Of a DNA stretch of 64,000 nucleotides, positions 45,854 through 55,946 are shown one piece after another. Within the stretch, counting starts at the first letter, position 1. Each line of letters starts with the position of its first letter. This stretch comes from CAVOJY01 sp963696405. Its GTDB lineage: Bacteria; Chloroflexota; Limnocylindria; Limnocylindrales; CSP1-4. Below the pieces are notes generated by a model. The model saw only the letters and a list, made by a program, of their open reading frames with translations. It was not told where the DNA came from and ran no database searches. Location of the stretch: NCBI GenBank assembly GCA_963696405.1, contig CAVOJY010000005.1, positions 310,001 through 374,000 of the forward strand, written 5' to 3'. Made by a program: the position numbers and the translations under genes.

Positions 45854-47119
45854 CTACTCGCCCAGTGCCTTCGTGACTTCCGGGGGCGGGTCCTGGCGGA
45901 ACGCGTCCTGCCAGGCCTGTGCGAGGTTGTCCCGGTTCACGGCCAGCGCGGGCACCACGACGAAGGGCGGGACTTCCACGCCGCAGATCTTGAGCACGGC
46001 GGCCTTCACGGTGTTCGCACCCTCGTCGTAGGTCTTCTCGATGGCGGTCCCGAAGTAGTTGCTGTCCTTGGTGGCCATGATGACGTCGTTCGCGGCGTCG
46101 AGGTCGTGGGTGACGACCTTGACGCGCGTGTTGCCGGCATTCTGGAGCGCGGCCAGTACGGCCGTGCCCGGACCGCCACTGTAGGAGACGTAGATCCCGT
46201 CAAGGTCCGGGTGCTGGGTGAGCATCGCCTCGGTGGCGGCGCCAACAGTCGAGTCACTGGTGAAGCCGGTCCACGCCACGTTCTTCATGTTGGGATACTT
46301 CTGCGCCATCTCGGCGAGGAATCCCTTCTCGCGGTTGTTGCTGTTGTAGAAGGGGACGTCGAGCTGGATGAAGCCGTACGTGCCCTGCTCACCGAGCGCC
46401 GTGGCCAGGAGGTCGGCGGCGTTCTTCCCCATGCGGTAGTGGTCGCCGGTGACGATGGCGACGTACTCCTTGCCGCCGGTCCAGCCGTCGACCGGGTTGT
46501 CGTAGAAGACGATGGTTGTTCCGGCATCGAGCGCGGGCTTGTAGTTCTGCGCCCCGGCGGTCGGGTCAACCGGAATAGTGACAAGGATGTCGGGCTTGCT
46601 CGCCATGAGGGTCTCGACGGCCGAGGCTTCCTTGGCGGGGTCGAAGTCCGAGCTCGCGGTCGCCACCACGTCGATCCCGTATTCCGCCGCCTGCTCGGTC
46701 ACGCCCTTCTCGATGGCGGACATCCAGGTCATCCCCGCGAACCCGTTCAGGAACGCGAGCTTCTTGCCCTTCACCTGCGCCAGGCACTCGGCGGTCGGAT
46801 CGGGGAGAGTCGCAGCCTCAACCGACTGCTCGCCGTTGGGCCCCGGGGTGTACCCCGTCAGGTCCACGGCCATCGGGTCGAAGCCCTTGAAGATGTCGCT
46901 CTGCGTCCAGGCCTCCGGCTCCGCTGTCGGCGCCGCTGTCGGCGCCTCGGTGGGAGCTGCGGTGGGGGCCGCTGTCGGCGCCTCGGTGGGAGCCGCGGTG
47001 GGGGCCGCCGTCGGCGCCTCGGTGGGAGCCGCGGTGGGGGCCGTGGTCGCTGCGCTAGAACACCCCGCGACCAGGACGAAAGCGATGATCGTTGTGAACA
47101 ACTTGCCCGTGCGTTTCAC
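45854..47119 (-). CDS. ribose-class sugar-binding lipoprotein
   Basis: 421 residues, intact. The start GTG 47119 has AGAGGAGGA upstream. Signal peptide with lipobox LVAGC; a linker of repeated PTAAPTEA units; then a type I periplasmic-binding domain: KKLAFLNGFAGMTWMSAIEKG, KPDILVTIPVDPTAG, YVSYSGGPGTAVLAALQNAG, VVTHDLDAANDVI. It has a single domain, unlike the two doubled binding proteins in this window. It delivers an unidentified sugar to the permease and ATPase downstream. Confidence 0.93.
   Translation of the reverse strand: MKRTGKLFTTIIAFVLVAGCSSAATTAPTAAPTEAPTAAPTAAPTEAPTAAPTAAPTEAPTAAPTAEPEAWTQSDIFKGFDPMAVDLTGYTPGPNGEQSVEAATLPDPTAECLAQVKGKKLAFLNGFAGMTWMSAIEKGVTEQAAEYGIDVVATASSDFDPAKEASAVETLMASKPDILVTIPVDPTAGAQNYKPALDAGTTIVFYDNPVDGWTGGKEYVAIVTGDHYRMGKNAADLLATALGEQGTYGFIQLDVPFYNSNNREKGFLAEMAQKYPNMKNVAWTGFTSDSTVGAATEAMLTQHPDLDGIYVSYSGGPGTAVLAALQNAGNTRVKVVTHDLDAANDVIMATKDSNYFGTAIEKTYDEGANTVKAAVLKICGVEVPPFVVVPALAVNRDNLAQAWQDAFRQDPPPEVTKALGE
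46915..47050 (-). repeat. PTAAPTEA-coding linker repeats
   Basis: A unit of about 36 bp recurs nearly three times and encodes Ala/Pro/Thr/Glu repeats between the lipobox and the binding domain. The repeats are nearly identical at DNA level, which is consistent with slippage or recent expansion. Confidence 0.85.
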
Positions 47120-47329
47120 TGTTCGATTCCTCCTCTGGTTCGAGCAACCCGCAGCGTGGCTTCGCCCGGTGCTCTTCGTCGGCCAGTCGAAATGGCTATC
47201 GGCCCTTCGTAGCGTCTCTCGGTTCACATCCTCCCATCTCGGCCGGCACGCTGCCGGGACGGCCCGCCTGCACCGTGCGCCACGGTCTACCGGCGGCGAC
47301 AGAAGTCAAACAGCCCGATTGGGCGTTGA

Positions 47330-47686
47330 TCATTCGGGCGTCGGCGGATCCTCGTACGAGCGCGCCGACACGAACTTGCCGTCCCGGACCTGCACGATGT
47401 TGACGCCGCGTACCCGGTACCGCCTGCCGGCCGGGTCGATCAGCACCGCGTCGAACTCGATGGCCGCCCGATCGCCGAGCGGAAACTCCTGGATGATCTC
47501 GACTTCCAGGCCCGGGTACAGGCGGGCCGACTCCTCGTAGGCCGCCCGGATCTCGGCGTGCCCCCGCCGCAGCCCGTCCGGGCCCTCGTACGTTCCATCG
47601 GCGTGGTAGTGCGCCATGATCCCGTCGATGTCGCGACGGCACTCCGCGGCCCAGTACGACTCGGAGACCTCGCGCGGGGTACGCAT
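47330..47686 (-). CDS. NTF2-like (SnoaL-type) protein
   Basis: 118 residues from ATG 47686 (an upstream ATG at 47743 would add 19 residues). The cone-shaped NTF2/SnoaL fold is suggested by SESYWAAECRRDIDGIMAHYHADGTYEGPDGLRRGHAEIRAAYEE (only its pattern is quoted: a helix, a DGTYxGP strand, then a helix), and IQEFPLGDRAAIEFDAVL. Such proteins are small isomerases, dehydratases or binding domains. It stands alone between a lipoprotein gene and a regulator, 210 bases from the former. Confidence 0.75.
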   Translation of the reverse strand: MRTPREVSESYWAAECRRDIDGIMAHYHADGTYEGPDGLRRGHAEIRAAYEESARLYPGLEVEIIQEFPLGDRAAIEFDAVLIDPAGRRYRVRGVNIVQVRDGKFVSARSYEDPPTPE

Positions 47687-47793
47687 CAGCTTCCTGCTCC
47701 CTCTCGCCGCCTTCACTGAACCGGGCGACCGATCACGCCCCAAGCCGAGATATCAGACCATTGCTCCACTGACGCTGTCAAGCCCGAGATTCA

Positions 47794-48547
47794 TCAAGCG
47801 ACATCCAGGCGCGTGGCGAACTCATCGGTCTCCACCAGGTGGTCCCGCATGCGCTCCGCTGCTGCTTCCGGGGTCACCGGCCTCGACAGCGTCGAGGATG
47901 CTCCGATGCATGGCGCAGTCAAGCGTCGCGAACTCCGGGTGTGCCCCATACACGCGCCTCGCACGCTCGCGCATGAGCCGTGAGAAGGACCGCGTGATCG
48001 CGCCGAGCACCTCGCTGTGTGCCGCGTCGGCCAGGCACTCATCGAAATCCATCCCGGTACCCGCTGGTCCACGCCCCGCCGCGATCGCCCTCTCGCGCAC
48101 CTCGAGAACCGAATGCAGACTCGCAAGGTCCTCGGCCGTCCGCCGTACGGCGGCCAGGCGGGCGATCTCAGCGAGGACGACGGTGCGTGCCTCGAAGACG
48201 TCTCGGCGAAAGCCCTTGGCCAGGGCTGCCGAGAGCTCGTCCTGCTGGGACGGGGACGCCCCATCGGCGACGAAGACGCCCTCGCCGTGCCGCACGTCAA
48301 CGACCCCCAGCACGGCGAGCCCCCGCAGCGCTTCGCGCACGGTCGTCCTGGACACGCCGAGTGCCTGCGTGAGCTCACGCTCCGGCGGGACGCGGGTTCC
48401 CGGTTCCAGCTCCCTGATCGCCTCGAGCAGCTGCTGCGCCACGTCCTCGGACAGCTTGGATCGGTGCGTTGGTCGGAGTTTCAGCGAGGTGGGAACTGAA
48501 TTCGACACCACGGCAACGATCACACTCCCAGGACCTGGAGCACGCAT
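47794..48547 (-). CDS. GntR/FadR-family transcriptional regulator (one frameshift)
   Basis: An N-terminal winged helix (residues about 25-95: LSEDVAQQLLEAI, RVPPERELTQALGVSRTTVREALRGL, VRHGEGVFV) and a C-terminal FCD effector domain (EARTVVLAEIARLAAV, DFDECLADAAHSEVL, FATLDCAMHRSILDAVEAGD). A frame change near 47885 precedes AAERMRDHLVETDEFA and the stop at 47794. GTG 48508 is an alternative start. It is divergent from the zinc dehydrogenase at 48640, the usual arrangement for a regulator and its target. FadR-type proteins respond to small acids such as gluconate or uronates. Confidence 0.85.
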
Positions 48548-48639
48548 TGGCTCGGCCGAGCCGCACGGTGAATTGTACAGTGGTCTTATGGCCCTGCCAC
48601 GTATATGATCGGCGAAAAGAGGGCATCAAGGAGACTGCA

Positions 48640-49681
48640 ATGCGCGCAGCACGACTCCACGGCAAGCACGATCTGCGGATCGATGAGATCCCCGAACCGG
48701 GGCCGATCGGTCCCGGCGAGATCCGGGTAGCACCGCTCTGGTGCGGGGTCTGCGGATCGGACCTGCATGAGCTCGAGACCGGCGGGTACTTCATCCCGAA
48801 GGAGAGGATCCCGCAGATCCTCGGCCACGAGTTCTCGGCCAGGGTGCTCGAGATCGGCTCGGACGTGCGGAATGTCCGGGTCGGGCAGCGGGCCTCGGTG
48901 GTGCCTCATGTCTATTGCGGGACCTGCTGGTTCTGCACGAGCGGCCGGAAGGCGCTCTGCAAGAACATCACCTTCACCGGCATGAGCTGGCCGTGGGGCG
49001 GGCTCGCGGAGCAGGCGGTCGTCCCGGCCTACCAGGCGATTCCGCTGCCGGACGACGTGACCGACGAGCAGGGGGCCATCCTGGAACCGCTGGCGACCTC
49101 GGAGTACGCGGTACGACGCGCCGGTGTGGGGCTGGGATCGCGGGTCCTGGTGGTCGGCACGGGTCCAATCGGTCAGCTGGCCATCCTCGCGGCGGCCGCC
49201 TGGGGCGCCGGCGCGATCTACGCTGCAGAGCCGAATCCCACGCGGCGAGCGCAGGCCAAAGAGATTGGGGCCACTCGGGTGTTTGATCCTGCTGCCGAAG
49301 ATGTGGCCGGCGAGCTGCTCGAGGCGTGCGATGGCGTCGGCGTCGAGTCATCCATCGACTGCTCCGGGAACGAGCGAGGGTTCGCGCTCTGTGTCAACGC
49401 CACGCGGGCCGGCGGCACGGTCGCCGTGCCGGCTATCCATGTCGGTCCGCGCACGGTCCAACCCGATCTCTGGTGCCTGAAGGACCTCAACATCCACGGC
49501 TCCTGGTCGTGGGATGCGCGCGAGCTGCCACGTCTTCTGCGGCTCATCGGCTCCGGCAGAGCTTCCCGTCGAGAAGATCGTGACGTCGAAGATCGACATC
49601 GCTGACATCAGCGCCGGCATCGCGTCCCTGGGCGACCCGAGCGGCGACCAGGTCAAGGTCCTGGCCCGCGCCTACGGGTGA
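48640..49681 (+). CDS. zinc-dependent alcohol/polyol dehydrogenase (one frameshift)
   Basis: Medium-chain dehydrogenase like 2,3-butanediol or sorbitol dehydrogenase, about 347 residues. Catalytic zinc site GVCGSDLHE and GHEFSA; structural zinc lobe CGTCWFCTSGRKALC; Rossmann motif GTGPIG. AAGGAG precedes ATG 48640. A frame change near 49556 displaces the tail, which reads LPVEKIVTSKIDIADISAGI and ends at 49681. It lies next to the FadR-type regulator and probably oxidises a polyol; the TIM paralogue and FGGY kinase beyond may use its product. Confidence 0.88.
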
Positions 49682-49694
49682 GCGCCGCCTCAGG

Positions 49695-50525
49695 TCAGGT
49701 GCCGGCGCGCGCGGCCAGCTCGACGATCGAGGCGAAACGGCGGGGGTCGAGCGCGCTCCGCCCCACGAACAGTCCGTCGACCGAGGGATCGGCAAGGAGC
49801 GCCGGCGCGGCGACGGGGTCCACGCTGCCCCCATAGATGACCCGGGTCCGGGCGCCGTCCGGCAGGTCCGCCGAGCCGCTCGACGTCCGTCGTGCCGCGA
49901 GCCGGGCGTGGATCACCCGGTGGACGGCGCTCACATGGGACGGCGCCGCCGGCGTGGAGCCCGCGCCGATCGCCCAGCCGGGCTCGTAGGCCACGACCAC
50001 GCGCTCCAGGTCGGCCGGGGTGACTCCTGCGAGATCCCGCTCCAGCTGGCCGGTGGCGAACGCGGCGGCCGCGTCCGCGGGTCCTCGGGACGGCTCCCCC
50101 ACGCAGAGCACGGGGCGCATCCCGTGCCGCAGGATCGCGTCGACCTTGCGGGCGATGAGGTCGTCGGTCTCGCCGTGGTCGCGTCGTCGCTCGGAGTGCC
50201 CGCACTCCACGTACGTGCAGCCGAGGTCGGCGAGCATCGTGGCCGAGACGTCGCCGGTGTGTGCGCCAGCGTCGTCCGGGTGCACGTCCTGCGCCCCCCA
50301 CGCGACCCGCGTCCCCCGCAGGCGCTCGCGCGCCACCCAGATCGACGTGAACGGCGGCAGCACGAAGACGTCGCACCGCTCGATGCCGTCGGTGGTCTCC
50401 AGCAACGGCGCCAGCGTGTCGAGGTAGGCCGCCGTCTCGGTCGACGTGAGGTTCATCTTCGTGCTCGTGCCGACGAGCACGCGGCGTGCCTCCGAAGCAA
50501 CGGGCCGTGCAGAACGGTCCGCCAC
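49695..50525 (-). CDS. triosephosphate isomerase-family protein
   Basis: 276 residues with the TIM active-site triad: Lys23 (STKMN, replacing the classical NWKMN), His110 (ECGHSERR) and Glu181 (AYEPGWAIG), plus IYGGSVDP at the phosphate site. The rewritten first motif and its place in a sugar island suggest a catabolic paralogue. Similar enzymes isomerise erythrulose phosphates in tetritol pathways (EryH/LerI). A housekeeping role cannot be excluded. Frame intact. Confidence 0.85.
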   Translation of the reverse strand: MADRSARPVASEARRVLVGTSTKMNLTSTETAAYLDTLAPLLETTDGIERCDVFVLPPFTSIWVARERLRGTRVAWGAQDVHPDDAGAHTGDVSATMLADLGCTYVECGHSERRRDHGETDDLIARKVDAILRHGMRPVLCVGEPSRGPADAAAAFATGQLERDLAGVTPADLERVVVAYEPGWAIGAGSTPAAPSHVSAVHRVIHARLAARRTSSGSADLPDGARTRVIYGGSVDPVAAPALLADPSVDGLFVGRSALDPRRFASIVELAARAGT

Positions 50526-50531
50526 GGCGCC

Positions 50532-51876
50532 CTACCCGACCTCGGTCGGCGGGAGGACCTCGTCCTGGATGCGGCGGAGGTGGTACAGGAGGGTGTCTGT
50601 CCGCACCTCGACCATGTCATAGGTGATGACCTGGTCCCGCTTCACGTCGCGCGTCAGCTTCGCGTCTCCCAGGAGTCCGAACGGCACGCAGCCCTCGGCC
50701 CGCGTCACGGTGGCCAGGTCGTTGAGGGCGTAGACGGTGAACCCGCCGCCCCCGTCGATCGTCTCGCCGGCTCGCAGGTCGCGCTTCGCCGCGGCGATCA
50801 CCTCGGCCACCAGTCCGCCCCGGGCCACGCACGTCGGCTCGCCGTCCTCGACCGCCCAGACGATGGACAGGGGCAGCTCGTTGGTGGCCAGGTGGTAGGG
50901 CATGTAGAAGGTGAAGTACTCGCCCTCGTGGACCACGTTCCAGTAGCCCAGGTCGGCCTGCAGCTGCGGGTGGGTGGTGCGGGCCACCACGAAGACCCCC
51001 GGGGTCACGCTGTTGACGAAGTCCACCGACCCGTCGGGGAGGAGCAGCGGCCGGGCGTAGTCGATGACCCCCCGCCGGTCGAGGATCCCGCCCTCGCTCT
51101 TGAGGCGGAAGAAGCGGGCCATGTCCGCGATCCCCGCCGTCGGCCCGTGCATGCCGCGCACGTCGGGGACCAGGCCGGTGGAGTTGGCGATGGCGGACAT
51201 CTCGATGGCCGTCTTGGTGGCGTCGCGGAAGGTGACCAGGAAGTGCGGGTTGACGTCGAGCGCCCGGGCATCCTCGGCGACCGTGTCGGGCGTGGCGTAG
51301 ATGTCCATCTTCCCCAGGCTGGTGGGGGTCTTGCCCACGGCCACGATCTCGAAGCCCAGGCCGCCCCAGCGGTCCACCAGCTCGGTGATGAGGCCCGGCT
51401 CATCGCCCGAGGAGACCGAGTAGATGACCCCCGCCCGCTCGGCCATCTGGTGGAGGATGGGCCCCACCACCACGTCGGTCTCGACGTTGAGCAGGATGAT
51501 GTTGCGGCCGCCCTCGATGCAGCGGAAGGCCACGTCGGCCCCCACCTCGGGGACACCGGTGCCCTCCACCACGCAGTCGAGTTCGAGCTCGGGCATGAGG
51601 TGGGCGTCCTGGGTCACCACCGGCGTCCCGGCGCGGATGGCGTCGTTGGCAACGCCGGCGTCGTTCGGTGACGAGGATGTCCTCGCGGCGGTGGCCGTTG
51701 ATCTCGTACGCACGGAGCGCCGCATCGAGCCGCAGGTCGCAGACCACCGCGTTGCGCATGCCCTTCATCTGGGCCGCCTGGCAGATCGCCCCGGTGATCA
51801 TCCTGCCGGCACCCACCCAGCCGACCCGGATGGGGTTGCCCTGCGCCTCGCGTCTGGCCAGCTTCTGCGTGATCAT
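50532..51876 (-). CDS. SAF-domain homoserine-dehydrogenase-like oxidoreductase (one frameshift)
   Basis: COG4091-type protein, about 447 residues. The Rossmann start is IRVGWVGAGRMITGAI; a dehydrogenase-like middle includes NVETDVVVGPILHQMAERAG and VSSGDEPGLITELVD; the C-terminal SAF domain contains RDLRAGETIDGGGGFTVYAL. A frame change near 51670 splits the first 70 residues from the rest. AGGGAGGGG precedes ATG 51876. Members occur in sugar-acid and tetronate clusters, but the reaction here is not known. It lies 6 bases from the TIM-paralogue start, so the two are co-transcribed. Confidence 0.82.
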
Positions 51877-52046
51877 GGTTCCGGTTCCCCTCCCTGTGCA
51901 CCGCAGCCCGTTTCGAAACGGCGGATGCGTATCGCTTTCCGAGGACCAGTTCGGCCACGCGTGAGAATAGCAAACGCCCCGCGCGCTGCCGCCCGGCCGA
52001 GCCCGGGAGCGCGCTCCAGCCGGCGGAGGCCCTATCCTGTGCGCCC

Positions 52047-53522
52047 ATGAGTCTCATCGGCATCGACCTTGGATCAAGCGCGATCAAGGTGGTCGCCTTT
52101 TCGCTCGATGGAGCGGTCCTGGCCGAGGCGCGTCGCGAGGTGGGGGCCCATCGCCCGCAGCCGGGGTGGTGGGAGGTGGACCCGCACGAATCGCTCGCCG
52201 CCTTCGACCACGCGCTGGCGAGCGTCGTCTCGGACGAGGCTGTCAGGGCGGACCCGCCGTCCGGCGTCTCGTTCAGCTCGTCCGGCCGCGAGGTGTTCCC
52301 CGTCGACGAGGACGGGTCCCCACTCGGCCCCTGTCTCATGACAGCGGACGTCCGGGGGGACGACGTGGCCACGATCGCCGCCGCCCGACGAACCGCCCGC
52401 GAGTGGTTCGCGCTGTGCGGCCACGTTCCCCGGCGCATGGACCCGGTCAACCGGATCCTCTGGTGGACGAAGAACGACCCGGCGATCGCCGCCCGGGCCC
52501 GCTGGTTCATGAACTGGCACGAGTTCTTTGCGCTCCGCCTGACAGGGCAGCCGGTCGTGGACGCGAGCTCCGCGGGCACGTGGCTGGTCTACGATCGCGC
52601 CTCGGGCGGCTGGTCGCGCGACCGCATCGCCGAGACCGGGATCGACCCGCGGCTCCTCCCGGTGATCCAGGAGTCGGGCACCGTGATCGGCCCGGTGCTT
52701 CCGGAGGTCGCGGCCGAAACCGGGCTTCCGGCGGGGGTCCCCGTGGTGACCGGCGCGTACGACACGTTCGCGTCGTCGATCGGCTCCGGCGCCGTGGAAC
52801 CCGGGATCGTCGGCCTCGCCTGCGGGAGCTGGCACTCCTTCGTCCTCCCCGTGATGAAGGGCGTGCCGGACTCCATCGCCGACGAAGGGATGAACCTCTA
52901 CCCGTTCGCCGGCCCGACCGGGCTCGCGGTCAACGTGAACAACCCGAACGGCATGACGGTGCAGAACTGGGCGCGTTCGCTGACCCACCTGTCGATCACC
53001 AAGCTCGAGGAAGGGCTGGCCGCCGCGGGTCCCGGTCCTGGGCATGTCTGGGCGAACGCCCACCTGACACCCCTCCCGCATCGTGATGCGAGGCCCGGCT
53101 TCGGTGGGAGCCTCCACGGCCTCACGCTGGCCACCTCGGCCGTGGACATCGTCCGGGCGCTCCTCGAGTCGATCGCGTGTGACCTTGCGGTCACGCTCGA
53201 TTCGCTCCGCTCGCGCGGAGTGCCGGTGACCCTCATCCGCGCGTCCGGGGGCGGGGCGCGGTCGGCGTGGTGGATGCAGCAGACGGCCGACGTATGCGGG
53301 ATCCCCGTGGAAGTTGTGACCCAGGACGAGCCCGGGTCCTTCGGCGCTGCGCTTCTCGCCGGGATCGGGGCGGGGGTCTACCCGTCCGTCGCCTCGGCGG
53401 TCCGAGACAACGTCATGGTGGCTCACCGGTACGAACCTGACGCGGCACGTGGCGCGCTCTACGCGCCGCTTCGCGAGCGGCTGGCTTCCGAGCGGGCAGC
53501 CGCCTGGACAACCGGCGCATGA
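52047..53522 (+). CDS. FGGY-family carbohydrate kinase
   Basis: 491 residues. The N-terminal phosphate motif is IGIDLGSSAIKVV; the second domain has TGAYDTFASSIGSGAVEPG and the ATP-site glycines ASGGGARSAWWMQQTADV. The sequence is closer to the xylulokinase/gluconokinase-like branch than to glycerol kinase; the acceptor sugar is unknown. TATCCT lies 8 bases before ATG 52047, which hints at a leaderless message. It overlaps the next gene by 4 bases. Frame intact. Confidence 0.9.
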   Translation: MSLIGIDLGSSAIKVVAFSLDGAVLAEARREVGAHRPQPGWWEVDPHESLAAFDHALASVVSDEAVRADPPSGVSFSSSGREVFPVDEDGSPLGPCLMTADVRGDDVATIAAARRTAREWFALCGHVPRRMDPVNRILWWTKNDPAIAARARWFMNWHEFFALRLTGQPVVDASSAGTWLVYDRASGGWSRDRIAETGIDPRLLPVIQESGTVIGPVLPEVAAETGLPAGVPVVTGAYDTFASSIGSGAVEPGIVGLACGSWHSFVLPVMKGVPDSIADEGMNLYPFAGPTGLAVNVNNPNGMTVQNWARSLTHLSITKLEEGLAAAGPGPGHVWANAHLTPLPHRDARPGFGGSLHGLTLATSAVDIVRALLESIACDLAVTLDSLRSRGVPVTLIRASGGGARSAWWMQQTADVCGIPVEVVTQDEPGSFGAALLAGIGAGVYPSVASAVRDNVMVAHRYEPDAARGALYAPLRERLASERAAAWTTGA

Positions 53523-54586
53523 CCGCCGAGCCGGCGCTGCCGCCGATCTCCACACCTGCGCTCATCGTCGACCTCGACGCCTTCGAGGCAAACGTCCGGG
53601 CGATGAACGACCTCCTGGAGGGAACCGGCAGGACCGTGCGTCCGCACGTGAAGACGCACCGCACACCGGAGCTGGCTCGCCGCCAGCTGGGCGGGTTCGT
53701 TCGCGGGGTGACCTGCGCGACGGTGGGCGAGGCGGAGGCCATGGCCGCCGCCGGGATCGACGACATCCTGGTGGCGAACGAGGTGGTGGACCCGGGCAAG
53801 CTCGACCGGCTGGTCGCGCTCGCGCGCGGCGCCCGGGTGGCGGTCGCGGTGGATGCCGTCGAGCCGCTGGAGTGGCTGTCGGCGGCGGCCTCGCGGGCAG
53901 GCGTCGAGGTGGACGTCCTCATCGACGTGGACATCCTCCTGGGGCGCTGCGGCATCGCCACGCCGGGGGAGGCCCTCCCGCTGGCCGATGCGGCGGCCCG
54001 CCTCCCCGGCGTCCGGCTCCGCGGGATCATGGGCTACGAGGGCCGCGTGCGACTGACGGTCGAGGACCGGGAGGCCAAGCTCCGCCGCGCCTATGGGATG
54101 CTGGCGGACGTGAAGGAGGCGCTTGAGCGCTCCGGGTTCCCCGTGGAGGTCGTCTCCGCCGCCGGCACCTCGACCCTCCGCGAGGCACTCGCCGACCCGG
54201 TCATCACCGAGATCCAGGCCGGCGTCTACGCCCTCATGGAACCGCAACTCCTCGTCATGGATCTCCCCTTCCGGTGCGCCCTGACCGTTCGGGGGACGGT
54301 TGTCTCGCGCCACCCCGGCCGCGTCGTGCTCGACGTGGGCCGCCGTTCGATCGGCCAGGAGTACGGTGCGCCCGAGGCGCTCGGCGTCCCCGACGCGACC
54401 GTCGTGGTCAACGATGAGCACGCCATCGTGCGCGCGCCCGGCGAACTGCCGCCCCTCGGCGCGCAGGTGGACCTCCGGCCCAGCCAGATCCGCACGACCT
54501 GCAACCTCCACGACTGGATCTGGGCCGAGCGGGACGGAATCCTCGTCGCCCGCTGGCCGGTCGCCGCGCGGGGCAGGTCGAACTAG
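53519..54586 (+). CDS. DSD1-like PLP enzyme (D-threonine aldolase/alanine racemase N-domain type), copy 1
   Basis: 355 residues of the fold-type III PLP family that includes D-threonine aldolase and D-serine dehydratase. The PLP Lys lies in RPHVKTHRTPELA. The zinc-binding pair expected near the C-terminus of DSD1-type enzymes appears weaker here (VVNDEHAIV). ATGA overlap with the FGGY kinase indicates coupled translation. Two more members occur at 58359 and 60592. The link between a PLP lyase and a sugar kinase is unusual and suggests an amino-sugar or beta-hydroxy-amino-acid substrate. Frame intact. Confidence 0.82.
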   Translation: MTAEPALPPISTPALIVDLDAFEANVRAMNDLLEGTGRTVRPHVKTHRTPELARRQLGGFVRGVTCATVGEAEAMAAAGIDDILVANEVVDPGKLDRLVALARGARVAVAVDAVEPLEWLSAAASRAGVEVDVLIDVDILLGRCGIATPGEALPLADAAARLPGVRLRGIMGYEGRVRLTVEDREAKLRRAYGMLADVKEALERSGFPVEVVSAAGTSTLREALADPVITEIQAGVYALMEPQLLVMDLPFRCALTVRGTVVSRHPGRVVLDVGRRSIGQEYGAPEALGVPDATVVVNDEHAIVRAPGELPPLGAQVDLRPSQIRTTCNLHDWIWAERDGILVARWPVAARGRSN

Positions 54587-54626
54587 GCGGACGGCCCCTT
54601 CGGCGGTTCGCTGCGGCCGCCGACCT

Positions 54627-55732
54627 CTACGGCACCAGCTTCTTCACCCGTGCCGCGAAGGCGTCGATCTCGGCGGTGCCGGAGAGCGCGCCGATCTCCA
54701 GGTCGTATTCGCGGCTCTCGCCCGGGTCCAGCTCGATGAGTTCGCCGCGCTCGCGGGCGTCCCAGCGGCCGGCGTCGCGGTTCGTGCTGGGCTCCATGGC
54801 CAGGCCGTAGTCGCCCTCGCCGAGCATCCGCCAGACGGTGTGGTGCGGCAGCTGGTCGATGCGGAACACCTGGTAGACGCCCAGCCCGATCCGCCGGTTC
54901 ACCACCGCGGCGGGGACCCTCCCGTCCGGCTCGGCCGCCAGGTCGTGCTCGAAGCAGTACTCCTGGATCCCGGCGACCGGCGCGGTGAGGTTCCGGTAAC
55001 CCTCGATGACCGCGCCTTCGTAGTCGGACCAGACTCGCGTGGCCGGGACGAGCACCTCGGTACCCTCGTCCACCACCGGGAACCCAGCGTTGCAGTGGTA
55101 GAGGTGCATGTGGGAGGTGCGGTCGTGGCCCACGTTCTCCACCACGTCGTGGATGCGGAACCGCGACTCGCCGACCCGCGCCTCGATTCGCCGGCGCAGC
55201 AGCATGCGCTCGCCGTAGACCTCCGACTGGAGGACCTCGCCCTCCGCCCAGAGGACGCACTCGTCGCCCTCCCAGCGGTGGCCGTACCCGGCCAGCCGCG
55301 CGGGGAGGCCGCCCACGCGCCCGTGGAGGCCGTACGTCACGCGTCTTGCGGATGTGGAGCTGGTGGTACTGCGCGGCGGTGTCCTCGCCGGGGCCGAGCG
55401 TGTGGTCCAGGCCGCAGGTCGTGACCATGCCGCCGGCCCAGCTGCGGAACCAGCCCCACTCGACCGGGTCGGTGTACCACGGCCCGGTGATGCCGTTCGA
55501 CGAGTTCCACGACAGCGACTTCCCATCCAGGTCGCAGCGAACCACGTCGAACGAGCGATCGACCACGACGTCGAACGCGAACCCGGTGCCGGTGCGGAAC
55601 TCCAGCACGCGGACGCCGCGCTCCATCCCGTCGCCCAGCGTGACGAGCCGGACGCCCGCCACCTGCTCGATGCGCCCGACCCGGCGCCAGGAGCTCCTTC
55701 TTCGTGTAACGCGTGCCCCAGAGTTCGGGCAT
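54627..55732 (-). CDS. DUF4432 aldose-epimerase-like protein (two frameshifts)
   Basis: Galactose-mutarotase-like beta-sandwich protein of the DUF4432 group, about 366 residues. MPELWGTRYTKKELLAR starts at ATG 55732; a frame change near 55685 leads to GVRLVTLGDGMERG and WGWFRSWAGGMVTTCGLDHTLG, and another near 55345 leads to HLYHCNAGFPVVDEG, which is the conserved His/Asn-containing block. Members act on or bind aldoses; some are fused to sugar kinases. It converges with the PLP gene. The frameshifts look like sequence errors. Confidence 0.8.
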
Positions 55733-55946
55733 CTTCACCCTCCTGATGCTGTTTCGCCGCCCTCCCGCCGTCGGCTGGGACCAGTCAGCTGCCTGCCTTG
55801 AAGGCACAGAGTAGCCCGCTGCGCTGCGGCCCGCGCGGATGGATGCGCGGCCCGGCGACGCCACGCCAGCCCGCAACGCTCTGGCGTAGTCTGTCTTCGA
55901 TGGGCGCGATCCTGGCGTGCGCTTGACCGGAGGATCGGAGGCAGCC

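Noticed and set aside
48560..48640. Defined FadR-type operator at the regulator-dehydrogenase boundary
   Set aside because: The gap contains TTGTAC and TATGAT-like boxes and an imperfect TGGTC...GGCC repeat, but the spacing does not make a convincing promoter or palindrome.
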